DNA of 63,969 bases from JBCCEJ01 sp039030335. GTDB taxonomy: Bacteria > Pseudomonadota > Gammaproteobacteria > HK1. Positions 52,981-62,278 of the stretch are shown here, piece by piece. Below the pieces are notes generated by a model. That model had not been told where the DNA came from, did not search any database, and worked only from the letters and a program-made list of their open reading frames with translations. The translations under genes were made by a program, and so were the position numbers. The stretch spans positions 1-63,969 of the forward strand of contig JBCCEJ010000028.1 in NCBI GenBank assembly GCA_039030335.1. The letters are read 5' to 3'. Position 1 is the stretch's first letter, and every line of letters begins with the position of its first letter.

Positions 52981-53793
52981 TCAACGCTGGCATACGCTGC
53001 AGTAAAAGCTTGAACGCTGCCCGATGACACGCGCCCGAATCGCCGCGTTGCATACCTTACAAGGTTCGCCGTTTCGCCCGTAGACGTTGAGTGACTGCTT
53101 GAAATAACCGGGCTCACCGGTATCACGTAGAAAGTCACGCAACGTAGTCCCGCCCGCCCGGATTGCGTCTGACAGTACTGCCTGTATTGCCGCGACGAGC
53201 CGCACATACCGGCCCAGACTGATGCGGCCAGCCGCTCGCAGCGGATGAATGCCGGCGCGAAACAACGCTTCCGAGGCATAGATATTGCCGACACCTACAA
53301 CCTGTTTCGCGTCCATGATGTAGTTCTTGACCGCAACTTTGCGTCCGCGACTGCCGGTGAACAGGTGTCTGGGGGTGAAGTCATCTCCCAGTGGTTCCGG
53401 TCCAAGACCTTCCAACAGCGGATGCGTTTCGGGGTGCGTGGCCCACAACACACACCCGAAGCGTCGCGGATCATGCAGGCGAACTGCCATGCCACTGTCG
53501 AGAATCCATTCCACGTGGTCGTGTTTGCGCACCGGAGTATCCGGACTCACGAGTCGCAGACTGCCGGACATGCCGAGATGGACGAGCGTCGTGCCGCGCT
53601 GGCTATGCCAGAGCAAGTATTTTGCGCGTCGCGCCATGCTCTCGATGCGGACGCCCGACTGGAGCTGCGCAAAGTCTTCCGGCACCGGCCACCGCAGCCG
53701 CGCGTCGCGCACGCGCACCGCTTCCACTCGCTGTCCGACGACGTGCGGCGCAAGTCCCCGGAGCGTGGTTTCGACCTCAGGTAGCTCTGGCAT
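52981..53793 (-). CDS. mutM: Formamidopyrimidine-DNA glycosylase (Fpg)
   Basis: About 270 residues from ATG 53793, chosen because the catalytic Pro must follow the initiator Met (MPELPEVETTLRGL). The zinc finger is visible at the end: C-KV-C, then 16 residues, C-SV-C-QR. VGVGNIYASEALF and RDFLRDTGEPGYF belong to the helix-two-turn-helix region. It removes 8-oxoguanine and formamidopyrimidines from DNA. It is divergent from the peptidase gene with nineteen bases between start codons. Confidence 0.97.
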   Translation of the reverse strand: MPELPEVETTLRGLAPHVVGQRVEAVRVRDARLRWPVPEDFAQLQSGVRIESMARRAKYLLWHSQRGTTLVHLGMSGSLRLVSPDTPVRKHDHVEWILDSGMAVRLHDPRRFGCVLWATHPETHPLLEGLGPEPLGDDFTPRHLFTGSRGRKVAVKNYIMDAKQVVGVGNIYASEALFRAGIHPLRAAGRISLGRYVRLVAAIQAVLSDAIRAGGTTLRDFLRDTGEPGYFKQSLNVYGRNGEPCKVCNAAIRARVIGQRSSFYCSVCQR

Positions 53794-53812
53794 TGTGGTG
53801 CAAGGGGAAGGC

Positions 53813-54757
53813 ATGCCCGCGCGACGGCTGAATGCCTTGCATGGTGCATCAAACCAGCCTCAGCGCGCGAGTCGCGCCCTGGTGTTCGCAGTGCTCGGTG
53901 CACTGCTGTTTTCGATGCAGGCCCGCGCGGCTGAATTCAGTTTCGTCGTAGAGGGTGTCGAAGTGCAGCTGCTGGTGACGCCCGAGCTTCCGGCTGCCGG
54001 CGCGGATGGTGTACGCCGCTGGGTGCGCCGGGCGATCGAGGCCCACGTCCGCTATGCGGGGGGATTTCCGGTCGAAGCAGCCTATATCGCGGTGCGATCG
54101 ATGCCGGGGCGTGGTATCTACGGTGGCAAGGCGTTTGCGACCGACCCGCCTGTCGTGAACATTCAGCTTGGGGCAGGCACGACGGATAGCGAGCTGTCGC
54201 GCGACTGGGTGCTGGTCCACGAACTGGCCCATCTCGCCATGCCTTCGTTGCCGCGGCGGTACCGCTGGTTCGAGGAAGGTTTTGCAGGTTACGTCGAAGC
54301 GATGGCGCGGCTCGGGGCTGGCATGCGCCCCGCGCCCGACACCTGGCAAGCGCTCGTTCGAGGCGTCGCGCAAGGGTCCCGTTTTCCCGGCGAAGGCGGG
54401 CTCCACGGTGCGTCGCGATGGGGACGGGTCTACTGGGAAAGCACCTCGGTCATGCTGAGAATCGATGTCAGCGCTCACCAACTGACTGGACGGGGCTGGC
54501 AGGAAATTCTCGCGGACTGGCGCCGGCGCGGCTGGGATATCAGCTCCGAGGTGTCGTTCGAGACGCTGGTTGCGGCTGCGGACGAGGCTCTGGGAGTCCG
54601 CACAGTGAGTGAATACACACTTCGCTACGGTGAGCGCGCCGGTCCGCAGTCCATGCAGGAAATCTGGGCAGCGTTAGGCGTCGGACGGCAACCGGGTGAC
54701 GGCGATATCGTGGCCAGCGGGGTCGAGGCGGACCTGCGCCGAAGCCTCTACGAATAA
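53813..54757 (+). CDS. Exported gluzincin-type zinc peptidase (HELAH)
   Basis: About 314 residues from ATG 53813, with AAGGGGAAGG just upstream; a longer open frame runs through mutM and is rejected. Signal peptide (ALVFAVLGALLFSMQARAAE). The zinc motif is H-E-L-A-H in VLVHELAHLAMP, and WFEEGFAGYVEAMARL provides the third, Glu ligand 25-30 residues on, as in gluzincins/peptidase MA-like families. It probably cuts envelope or external peptides. Found in this position in some gammaproteobacteria; substrate unknown. Confidence 0.8.
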   Translation: MPARRLNALHGASNQPQRASRALVFAVLGALLFSMQARAAEFSFVVEGVEVQLLVTPELPAAGADGVRRWVRRAIEAHVRYAGGFPVEAAYIAVRSMPGRGIYGGKAFATDPPVVNIQLGAGTTDSELSRDWVLVHELAHLAMPSLPRRYRWFEEGFAGYVEAMARLGAGMRPAPDTWQALVRGVAQGSRFPGEGGLHGASRWGRVYWESTSVMLRIDVSAHQLTGRGWQEILADWRRRGWDISSEVSFETLVAAADEALGVRTVSEYTLRYGERAGPQSMQEIWAALGVGRQPGDGDIVASGVEADLRRSLYE

Positions 54758-54793
54758 GCCACGCTGGCCGGCGCAACTGTCAACGACATGGCG

Positions 54794-56749
54794 TTAGAGC
54801 CGGAGTGCGGCCCCATGGCCTTCGTGCACCGCGATCATCAGGTTACGTGGCGCCATGCAGTCGCCGATCTGAATGACGTCGCGAGCCGCGAGCGCATTTG
54901 CGAGGCGGTCGTTTACCAGTCTGGGGGTCGCGTAGACCAGCAGGTCCGCGTGGTCGAGATCACGCTCCGCGCCGCTGAATACGTTCCGGACCCGAATGCT
55001 CCGGCGGGCAACCGCCACCGGCTCCGCGGCGGTCAGGATGTTCACGCCGGCGACGTGCAGTCGACGGTGCACGCCGAGCGAGCTGCAGTAGTTGACCGCC
55101 TGCGCGAGATGGGTTCTGGGCGATAGGAGCCAGAGTTCATCAAACCGCGCGGCCAGCGCGTCCGCCGCACCGTAGGTCATGGCGGTGTGATCGAAGTCGA
55201 ACAGTACTGCGCGATGGCCGCGCGGCGCAGCATCACCGTTCAGGCGTCGGGCCAGCTCACGTACGTCGATGGTCGGGACGGAGCCATCCGACTGGATAGC
55301 TGGCGCCCGGCACTCCGAACCCGTTGCCAGCACCGTGGTATCGAACTCGCTCAGTCGACCCGCGCCCGCCATTCGGCCCAATTCGAACTGGACGCCAGCC
55401 CGCTCGGCACGGCCCAGCAAGTAGTCGATAACCCGCGCCATCTCTTCGTGCCCGGGCAGCGCGGCCTCCAGCCGGAGCTTCCCGCCGGGCTCGGCGGAAG
55501 CGCCGAAGAGCGTTACATCATGTCCTCTTTCGGCTGCCGTCGCCGCGCATTCCAGGCCTGCCGGTCCGGCGCCAACGACGGCGACCCGGCGCGCCTTGGT
55601 TGCCCGGTCTGGCACGAATGCGTGCTCGCCATCCCGTCCGAGCATCGGATTGTGAAACTCCTCGAGCGGTTTGCCAGCGTGTACCTCGCCCCAGCAAAAG
55701 TTATTGAACACGGTCGGGCGAATATGGCTCAGGTCGCCGCCTCTCGCCTTGTTGGCCCACGCCGCATCCGCCACCTGGGCGCGGCCCAGACCGACCATGT
55801 CGCCGTAACCCTCGGCGACGACTCGTTCCGCCAGCGCCGGTTCGCTGATTCGACCGAGCGCCATAACTGGCACACCGCCCGCCGCGGCACGCATCTGTTT
55901 GTGGAGGTCGATGAAGTGGCCCGGGTTGTAGTGCATGTCCGGGACGTGGTCTTCGAGCGACGTCGAAAAATTGCCTTGCCCGTAAGCGAAGTAGTCGATC
56001 AGGCCGGTCGCCGCGAGCTCCGCTGTGATCGCAGCTGCTTCCGACGGATCGATTCCACCGTCTACCCCCTCCCGGGCTGGCATCTTCAGGCCGATCACGA
56101 AGCCTTCCGGGCAAAGGTCGCGAATGCGTTCCGCGGCGAGGCGGCAAAACGCCGTACGCCCGTCACGCGAACCCCCGAACCGTCCGGTGCGCGTGTTCGA
56201 CCATGGCGATAGCAGTTGGGTGATCAGGTAACCGTGCGCACCGTGCAGTTCGATACCGTCGAAGCCGCAGCGTGCGAGGCGCGCGGCGGTGTCGGCGTAA
56301 GCGCCCGCAAGACGGTCGAGCTCGGCGTCCGACATCACGTGCGGCACCGTCCAGCTGTATGCATCAGGCTGATCCGATACGCCCATTGGTGAATGGCTGG
56401 GCTGCCACAATTGCTGCCGACCCGGATGCCAGAGTTGACCGACGATATGACTGCCTGCGGCATGGATGCCGTCCGCGGTTTGTCTCAGGGCGATTTCGTT
56501 TTCCGGTGCGTAACCGCTCACTATGGCCTGATGGGCGATCGCCTGCGGGTCGACGGCGATGACTTCGCTCACGACCAGCGCGCAGCCTCCACGGGCCCGT
56601 TCGATCAGAAACTGGCTCCATCTAGGCGTTACCCGACTGGCGCGGGCGTAATTGGTCAACGTCGCGGGCAGAGCCGTGCGGTTGCGCAGCTCGATGCCAC
56701 CAACGCGCAGGGGCGAGAACAGGTGCGGAAACTGACTGTCAATGCTCAT
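54794..56749 (-). CDS. NADH:flavin oxidoreductase / 2,4-dienoyl-CoA reductase-like, Fe-S ligands mostly lost
   Basis: 651 residues: an old-yellow-enzyme TIM barrel (LFSPLRVGGIELRNR, IVGQLWHPGRQ, GFDGIELHGAHGYLITQLLSPWSN) fused to an FAD/NAD(P) domain starting with VAVVGAGPAGLECAATAAERGHDV, as in trimethylamine dehydrogenase and dienoyl-CoA reductase. In those enzymes four Cys between the domains hold a [4Fe-4S] cluster; here the matching positions read T346, N349, C352 and about E364 (IRPTVFNNFC...EEFHNP), so no cluster can form in the usual way. Substrate unknown. It ends 37 bases from the peptidase on the opposite strand. Confidence 0.85.
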   Translation of the reverse strand: MSIDSQFPHLFSPLRVGGIELRNRTALPATLTNYARASRVTPRWSQFLIERARGGCALVVSEVIAVDPQAIAHQAIVSGYAPENEIALRQTADGIHAAGSHIVGQLWHPGRQQLWQPSHSPMGVSDQPDAYSWTVPHVMSDAELDRLAGAYADTAARLARCGFDGIELHGAHGYLITQLLSPWSNTRTGRFGGSRDGRTAFCRLAAERIRDLCPEGFVIGLKMPAREGVDGGIDPSEAAAITAELAATGLIDYFAYGQGNFSTSLEDHVPDMHYNPGHFIDLHKQMRAAAGGVPVMALGRISEPALAERVVAEGYGDMVGLGRAQVADAAWANKARGGDLSHIRPTVFNNFCWGEVHAGKPLEEFHNPMLGRDGEHAFVPDRATKARRVAVVGAGPAGLECAATAAERGHDVTLFGASAEPGGKLRLEAALPGHEEMARVIDYLLGRAERAGVQFELGRMAGAGRLSEFDTTVLATGSECRAPAIQSDGSVPTIDVRELARRLNGDAAPRGHRAVLFDFDHTAMTYGAADALAARFDELWLLSPRTHLAQAVNYCSSLGVHRRLHVAGVNILTAAEPVAVARRSIRVRNVFSGAERDLDHADLLVYATPRLVNDRLANALAARDVIQIGDCMAPRNLMIAVHEGHGAALRL

Positions 56750-56770
56750 GGACGGGGCTCCAGGCGCGCG

Positions 56771-57745
56771 CTACGGCGCCGCGTCCGGTGAACGCCGGGC
56801 GAGTCGTTCGATAGCGATTACGGCGATGAATCCCACAGCGGCCAGTCCGAGCGATGCCAGGACCGTTGCGTCTAGGGCGGCAGGCCACAGCGGCTCCGTA
56901 CTCATCAACCGTTCTTTGCCGCGCACGGTCACGTACAGGCGGTCCTGAAATGGCCAGATCTTCCAGAGCGAACTCAGCAGGATGCCGATAATGACCACGA
57001 GCGTGACCCGGTAATAGTGCGATAACAGCCAGGAAAGCACGCGGCTGAACGCCATCAGGCCAGTCGCCGCGCCGAGCGCGAACGGGATGATGATACTGAA
57101 GTCGAAGCGGCCAATCGCGTCGAATATGTAGGCGTATTTTTGCAGGATCAGAAGGATGAAGGAGCCGGAGATCCCCGGCAGAATCATGGCGCAGATCGCA
57201 AGGGCAGAAGCCAGGAACACGAACCACGAGGTTTCCGGTGTCTCCGTGGGCACCAGCGAGATGATCGTACCTCCAACCACGATGCCGGCGCCGAGTGAGA
57301 TCCAATCCTTGCCGCTCACTCGCCCGAGGCCGCGCAACAGCACGACGATAGACGCGGCGATAAGCCCGAAGAACAGGCCGTAGATGAGTTCGGGGTCGGT
57401 CCGTATGAGCTTGGGAAGTGGGACGACACGCGTGAAGAACACCAGCGCGCTGGCGAGGCCGAGGCCGAGGGCAATCAGGAAAATCAGGTCGACGCGCGCG
57501 GCTGCGCCACGCAGGTCAAGACGGGTCACCTGTCCCAGCGCAGTGAGGTCGAACGCGCGGATAGCATCGATGAGCCGCTGATAAATACCGAGGATGAAGG
57601 CCATCGTGCCGCCGCTGACACCAGGGACCACGTCGGCTGCGCCCATGCAAAAACCTTTGGCGGCAACCACGGCGAGATCGCGGGGAGAATCGGACTGCGC
57701 CGGGCTATTCGTGCCGGCTGCTTCGTGCGTGGGAGTTTGCGCCAT
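56771..57745 (-). CDS. DUF368 undecaprenyl-phosphate transporter (PopT family)
   Basis: 324 residues, about eight to nine membrane helices. KGFCMGAADVVPGVSGGTMAFILGIY and, after the repeat, CAMILPGISGSFILLILQKY are the paired DUF368 motifs with conserved Pro-Gly. Members recycle the C55 lipid carrier across the cytoplasmic membrane for envelope synthesis. It lies 50 bases after hemE in the same direction and 21 bases before the reductase, so the three may be one transcript. Confidence 0.88.
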   Translation of the reverse strand: MAQTPTHEAAGTNSPAQSDSPRDLAVVAAKGFCMGAADVVPGVSGGTMAFILGIYQRLIDAIRAFDLTALGQVTRLDLRGAAARVDLIFLIALGLGLASALVFFTRVVPLPKLIRTDPELIYGLFFGLIAASIVVLLRGLGRVSGKDWISLGAGIVVGGTIISLVPTETPETSWFVFLASALAICAMILPGISGSFILLILQKYAYIFDAIGRFDFSIIIPFALGAATGLMAFSRVLSWLLSHYYRVTLVVIIGILLSSLWKIWPFQDRLYVTVRGKERLMSTEPLWPAALDATVLASLGLAAVGFIAVIAIERLARRSPDAAP

Positions 57746-57795
57746 CGGTGTCCAAGAATCGCTTGTGCGAACGTGTAGAGCCGCCTACCGGCTCG

Positions 57796-58884
57796 TCAGA
57801 GGTCGGCTGCTGAATGGCCGTGATTGTGATAAGCCCCACTCAGTTCGTGCACGGCGTCGATCAAGACTCCGGCGTGCGCGGGGTCAACCTGCGGCGTGAT
57901 GCCGTGCCCCAGATTGAATACGTGCCCGTCGCCGGTGCCGAATTCCGCCAGGATACGCGCAACTTCTGTTCGGATCGTCGCTGGCCCGGCATACAGCAGC
58001 GCCGGGTCAAAATTCCCCTGAAGGGCGACCCTGTCACCCACGCTCTTGCGCGCCGCGCCGAGACTGACCGTCCAATCGAGGCCGAGCGCGTCGCATCCTG
58101 TTGCGGCCATCTGATCGAGCCATCCACCGCCACCTTTCGTAAATAGTATGACGGGGGTGCGTTCCTCGCCGCTGCCGGTGGCAAGTCCATCGACGATGCG
58201 CGCCATGTACTCCAGCGAGAAGGCATGATACATCGGCGGCGTCAGGATGCCGCCCCACGTATCGAAGATCATCAGAGCCTGGGCACCGGCGTCGATCTGC
58301 GCGTTCAGATACGCCGTAGTCGCATCCGCCAGAAGTGTCAGTAGTTGATGCGCCGCGCGCGGCTCGTCGGCCAGCAGACCCTTGGCGATGCGAAAATCGG
58401 TGCCGCCACGTCCTTCGACCATATACGTTGCGAGAGTCCAGGGACTGCCGGCGAATCCGATCAGAGGCACTTTGCCGGCCAGCTCGCGACGCGTCAGCTC
58501 GAGCGCGTCCATGACGTAGCGCAGCTCATCTCGAGGATCGGGTTGACCCAACCTGCCGATGTCTGCGGGCGAACGGACCGGACGCGCGAACCTCGGGCCT
58601 TCACCTTCGGCGAAGGTCAATCCAAGCCCCATCGCGTGCGGAATCGTCAGAATGTCAGAAAAGATGATCGCCGCGTCGAGCGGGTATCGATCGATCGGCT
58701 GTAACGTCACCTCGCACGCCAGCTCCGGCGTGCAGCACAGCGTCAGAAAGTCGCCGGCACGGGCCCGGGTGGCGCGGTATTCGGGCAGGTAGCGGCCAGC
58801 TTGTCGCATCATCCAGACCGGCGTTACGTCCACTGGCTGACGGCGGAGCGCCCTCAGCAGTCGGTCGTTTTCAAGTGCGCTCAA
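57796..58884 (-). CDS. hemE: Uroporphyrinogen decarboxylase
   Basis: 362 residues. PVWMMRQAGRYLPEYR, FSDILTIPHAMGL and GFAGSPWTLATYMVEG are invariant HemE blocks, with the active-site Arg and Asp in the first two. It converts uroporphyrinogen III to coproporphyrinogen III in heme synthesis, which also feeds the heme A enzymes in this window. Translation starts at TTG 58884 with GGGAG five bases upstream. Confidence 0.98.
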   Translation of the reverse strand: MSALENDRLLRALRRQPVDVTPVWMMRQAGRYLPEYRATRARAGDFLTLCCTPELACEVTLQPIDRYPLDAAIIFSDILTIPHAMGLGLTFAEGEGPRFARPVRSPADIGRLGQPDPRDELRYVMDALELTRRELAGKVPLIGFAGSPWTLATYMVEGRGGTDFRIAKGLLADEPRAAHQLLTLLADATTAYLNAQIDAGAQALMIFDTWGGILTPPMYHAFSLEYMARIVDGLATGSGEERTPVILFTKGGGGWLDQMAATGCDALGLDWTVSLGAARKSVGDRVALQGNFDPALLYAGPATIRTEVARILAEFGTGDGHVFNLGHGITPQVDPAHAGVLIDAVHELSGAYHNHGHSAADL

Positions 58885-58960
58885 GGCGAGCTCCCAGCGA
58901 GGTTGTAGGACGGCGCTGAACGGCCATCGAAATTGACGGCGACATGGCGTCGGAAACTTA

Positions 58961-58984
58961 GAAAAACTATCTGAAAACAGATGG
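58961..58984 (-). terminator. Weak intrinsic terminator downstream of damX
   Basis: On the minus strand ATCTG-TTTT-CAGAT (58969-58982) forms a short hairpin followed by AGTTTTTC. It lies 54 bases after the damX stop and before hemE. Confidence 0.4.
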
Positions 58985-59037
58985 TTAGATGACTATTTTT
59001 CCAACTTTAGCGATCTTATCCCGCGCGGACTCCGGTG

Positions 59038-61059
59038 TCACGGACGGACCTGTCGTACGTCCAGCGCGGCACCCACGAGGGAGCCGACCCGACGCGGCCA
59101 TGGGTTCTCGCGCCGCACGTCCGGCGGCAGGCGTCGTACCGCGGCCAGCGCGGTATCACGTGCCTCGAAGACGCCCTGAGCGACGGCGAACAGCGGCTTT
59201 CCATTGGGTGTTCTGAGCGTTACGACCAGCGCGTTCCCGACCTGGTGGCGGCGCGCGAACGCGTCTGCCGATGCTTCGGAACCGAGCACGATCAGCTGCA
59301 GCGTGTACTGGTCCGGGTTGGCCCGCGTCAACCAGTTGTTCGCCGGGAGTGGCGCAGCCGGATCTGGCCGGGTCGGATCGTCACTGCCCGCCGCGTCGGC
59401 AGGTTGCGCGGTCGACGGGATCGAACGCTCCTCGATGATTACAGCAGGCGTCGACGCAGGCGCAGGTGTCGGCGCCGATGCAACCGCAGGTGTCGGTGCC
59501 GGTATCGGTGCGGAGGAAGGCAGATCCACGTCTCCACGCCGTCGCCGAGCCGGGAATCGGGGGCGCGGCAGCGCGCCCAGAACCGCTGAGACACCCGTGG
59601 TTTCCGCCGTATCGCGCTCAGCTTCGGACGCCAGTGAACTGGCTAGTGCCGCTATCGGGTCGCCGGTTGCGTCGCCGGCCGTGTCGGTGGTTCTCTCGGT
59701 CGCAGCTTCGGCGGCTGCCTCTGCGCGGGCGGCGGCTTCTTCGGCGGCCACCTGCTCGGGTGTTACGAACGCGCCGGGTTTGGGACGCGGCCTGGGCATT
59801 GCGGTTCCGGGGGTTGTTTCCGGGGTGGCGTCTTCATCGCTCAGGCCAGAGCCGGGCTCGCCAACGGCCGACGCCTCACCGGCCGGACCCGCCTCGGGCT
59901 GACCTGCGACCGGCGCGTTCAGATCCACTGGCCCGGACGGCGCCGCCTCGCCGGTGTCCGCGAGTACGGCAGGCGGTGGTGGAGGCGGTGCGCGGTTCAA
60001 CTCCGGGTACCCGGATTCGGGCGCTGGGGCTGGTGTCAGTTCCGGGATCGCGACCGGAGCGGGCTGTGGCAGGCTATCCGGCTCGTCCGCGCCATCGCCA
60101 AGCGAGAACAGTGCGTACGCCAGGCCGCCCACCAGCAACAGCGACAGTGCGGCGTATCCGATGGTCTGGAGGCTCGGGCCGCGCGGCGGTTGGTGCAGCG
60201 TAATGCGCGGCTGGATAGGTGCGTGCGTGGTGAGACGCGCGCGCACCGCGTCCGGATCGATACTGACGGTTTCGAGGCGTGGCGTGCCGCCTGGGGCGCT
60301 GGACCCGGGCGCTACCGGTGTTTCGCCACCGCTTTGAAGGAACTGCGCCGCCGCGGCATGTATGCGGCCCGGGTTACCGTCGGATTCCACGAAGATTTGC
60401 TCACAGACTTCGTCAGTGAACGGTGATTCTTCCTGCCACCCGCTACGCATCAGGCGCGCGCGCAGGTAGTCGATGGTCTGTGCCTGGGTCAGTTCGGCCA
60501 TCGCGATCCGATGCACCAGCTCGGCGTCACCGCCCCCGGGCTGCGTTTTGCCGACACGCGTCGACAGAGCATCGGTCCCGGCGAGCACCAGCCGCAGCTC
60601 GCTGCTGCCGGCGAGGTCGAGCACGAACTGCAATTCGTCCTCGCCGAGTCGCTCCGCGTCGTCGACCAGCAGTAGCGCACTCTGGCCAGCGCCCCGCAGC
60701 GCCGCCATGTGTTCCCGGAAGGACTCGAAGGTGAGGTCAACGCCCGCATCGCCAGGTGTCATCGCGAACCCGGCGGTCAGCACCTGAAGCAGATCTCCGG
60801 GCGCCGCGCCGGTGAACGCGTGCCAACTCACCACCAGCCAGTCTTCGCTGAACTGACCGGCCAGGCGCTGCAAGAACATGCTCTTGCCGGCGCCTGTCTC
60901 CCCCAGTAGCAGTACCGTCAGATCGCTGCTCTGCACCAGCTGAGCGCAAAGCGACAGGCGCTGATTGAGCCCGGAGGTCTGCAAATACAGATCGTCCGGC
61001 CCGTCCGTTGGAAACGGGTCGCGCTCCAGTCCCAGTTCTTGCCAGGTCTCGCGTTGCAT
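59038..61059 (-). CDS. damX: DamX-like protein: AAA ATPase, membrane helix, SPOR domain
   Basis: 673 residues. N-terminal ATPase like ExeA/DamX (LLGETGAGKSMFLQRLAGQF for Walker A; SALLLVDDAERLGEDELQF for Walker B), one helix (ALSLLLVGGLAYALFSL, about 305-322), a long Pro/Ala/Glu-rich linker, and a C-terminal SPOR domain (ANPDQYTLQLIVLGSEASADAF) that binds denuded septal peptidoglycan. It acts at the division site. The order aroK-aroB-dgt-damX is typical of relatives. E. coli DamX lacks the full ATPase; this form keeps it. Confidence 0.85.
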   Translation of the reverse strand: MQRETWQELGLERDPFPTDGPDDLYLQTSGLNQRLSLCAQLVQSSDLTVLLLGETGAGKSMFLQRLAGQFSEDWLVVSWHAFTGAAPGDLLQVLTAGFAMTPGDAGVDLTFESFREHMAALRGAGQSALLLVDDAERLGEDELQFVLDLAGSSELRLVLAGTDALSTRVGKTQPGGGDAELVHRIAMAELTQAQTIDYLRARLMRSGWQEESPFTDEVCEQIFVESDGNPGRIHAAAAQFLQSGGETPVAPGSSAPGGTPRLETVSIDPDAVRARLTTHAPIQPRITLHQPPRGPSLQTIGYAALSLLLVGGLAYALFSLGDGADEPDSLPQPAPVAIPELTPAPAPESGYPELNRAPPPPPPAVLADTGEAAPSGPVDLNAPVAGQPEAGPAGEASAVGEPGSGLSDEDATPETTPGTAMPRPRPKPGAFVTPEQVAAEEAAARAEAAAEAATERTTDTAGDATGDPIAALASSLASEAERDTAETTGVSAVLGALPRPRFPARRRRGDVDLPSSAPIPAPTPAVASAPTPAPASTPAVIIEERSIPSTAQPADAAGSDDPTRPDPAAPLPANNWLTRANPDQYTLQLIVLGSEASADAFARRHQVGNALVVTLRTPNGKPLFAVAQGVFEARDTALAAVRRLPPDVRRENPWPRRVGSLVGAALDVRQVRP

Positions 61060-61071
61060 GGTCGCGCGCGC

Positions 61072-62262
61072 TTAAGTGAGGTCGGTCATTCGATACAGGC
61101 GATTGTATTCGGCAATCGCGAACCGGTCTGTCATTCCGGCGATGTAGTCTGCCACTGCGCGCGCCCGACCGACGTCACCCAGCTGACCGCTGAGCTGTCG
61201 GGCCCGCTCCTGCGCACTCGGCGGCAGGACGCGCGCGTCGTCCATGAAGGCGTCGAAAAGGCTCCGCAGCGTTCGCCCGGCCTTGACCGCCATCCGATGC
61301 ACCCGGTAGTGCTCGTAGAGGGCTTCGCGCAGGAAGCGTTTCAATTCAAGGTGCAGCTCGAGGCCTTGCTTACTCATACAAATCAGCGGCTTACCCGCTT
61401 GTCGCACATCAACTATAGAGCCTGGCCCGACTTCGGCAATCATTTCGGCGCTGGCGTCCAACAAATCTTCTACCTGGCGTCCGATCATGCGCCTGATGAC
61501 TTCGTGCACGGTACGCCGATCGCTCAAGTCCGGCCACTGATGGCGAACTTCTTCCAGGGCCTCGGCAAACAGCTGCACCCGGCTGAGCTGCTCGAGATCG
61601 ATCAGACCGGCTCGCAGGCCGTCGTCCACATCGTGATTGTTGTAGGCAATTTCATCGGCGAAGTTGGCGAGCTGTGCTTCGAGACCTGGCTGCGTACGGT
61701 TCAGAAAACGTTCGCCAACCTCGCCGAGGGTTCGCGCATTGCTGACCGAGCAGTGCTTCAAAATACCCTCGCGCGTCTCGAACATCAGGTTAAGGCCATC
61801 GAAACCGGCGTACTTCTGCTCCAGAACGTCGACCACCCGCAGAGATTGAAGATTGTGTTCGAAGCCGCCGAAGTCGCGCATGCAGGCGTTTAGCGCGTCC
61901 TGCCCGGCGTGTCCGAACGGCGTGTGGCCCAGATCGTGGGCGAGGCAAACGGCTTCGGTCAGGTCTTCATTCAGGCCCAGGACGCGTGCGGCCGTACGGG
62001 CGATTTGCGCGACCTCCATCGAGTGTGTCAGGCGCGTACGGAACATGTCACCTTCGTGGTTCACGAAGACCTGAGTCTTGTATTCCAGGCGCCGGAACGC
62101 GCCACAGTGAATGACGCGATCCCGGTCGCGTTGGAACTGGCTGCGCCGGCTCGGGGCTGGCTCCGCGACGGTGCGTCCCCGGCTGCTGTCCTCGTGCGCG
62201 GCGTAGATGGCTAGCGGGTACATGGACGTCCCGGGGAGGTGTCTCGCATGGGCTGGCATCAT
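61072..62262 (-). CDS. dgt: Deoxyguanosinetriphosphate triphosphohydrolase (dGTPase)
   Basis: 396 residues or fewer. HD-domain motif: TRLTHSMEVAQIARTAA, then AHDLGHTPFGHAGQDALN (His-Asp metal site), and the later NNHDVDDGL. The C-terminal part has the family's dGTPase 2 pattern. It splits dNTPs to nucleosides and triphosphate and helps control the nucleotide pool. Start: ATG 62262, 62259 or 62223 (MYPLAIYA); I cannot decide, as no ribosome site is evident. It lies between aroB and damX. Confidence 0.93.
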   Translation of the reverse strand: MMPAHARHLPGTSMYPLAIYAAHEDSSRGRTVAEPAPSRRSQFQRDRDRVIHCGAFRRLEYKTQVFVNHEGDMFRTRLTHSMEVAQIARTAARVLGLNEDLTEAVCLAHDLGHTPFGHAGQDALNACMRDFGGFEHNLQSLRVVDVLEQKYAGFDGLNLMFETREGILKHCSVSNARTLGEVGERFLNRTQPGLEAQLANFADEIAYNNHDVDDGLRAGLIDLEQLSRVQLFAEALEEVRHQWPDLSDRRTVHEVIRRMIGRQVEDLLDASAEMIAEVGPGSIVDVRQAGKPLICMSKQGLELHLELKRFLREALYEHYRVHRMAVKAGRTLRSLFDAFMDDARVLPPSAQERARQLSGQLGDVGRARAVADYIAGMTDRFAIAEYNRLYRMTDLT

Positions 62263-62278
62263 GCCATCTGGAGAGCTG

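Noticed and set aside
53327..53812. N-terminal extension of the zinc peptidase frame
   Set aside because: It lies entirely antisense to mutM; a signal peptide and good ribosome site support ATG 53813.
58551..59902. Several plus-strand frames of 75-245 codons opposite hemE and damX
   Set aside because: Ala/Gly/Arg-rich shadows of the Pro/Ala-rich damX linker and of hemE.
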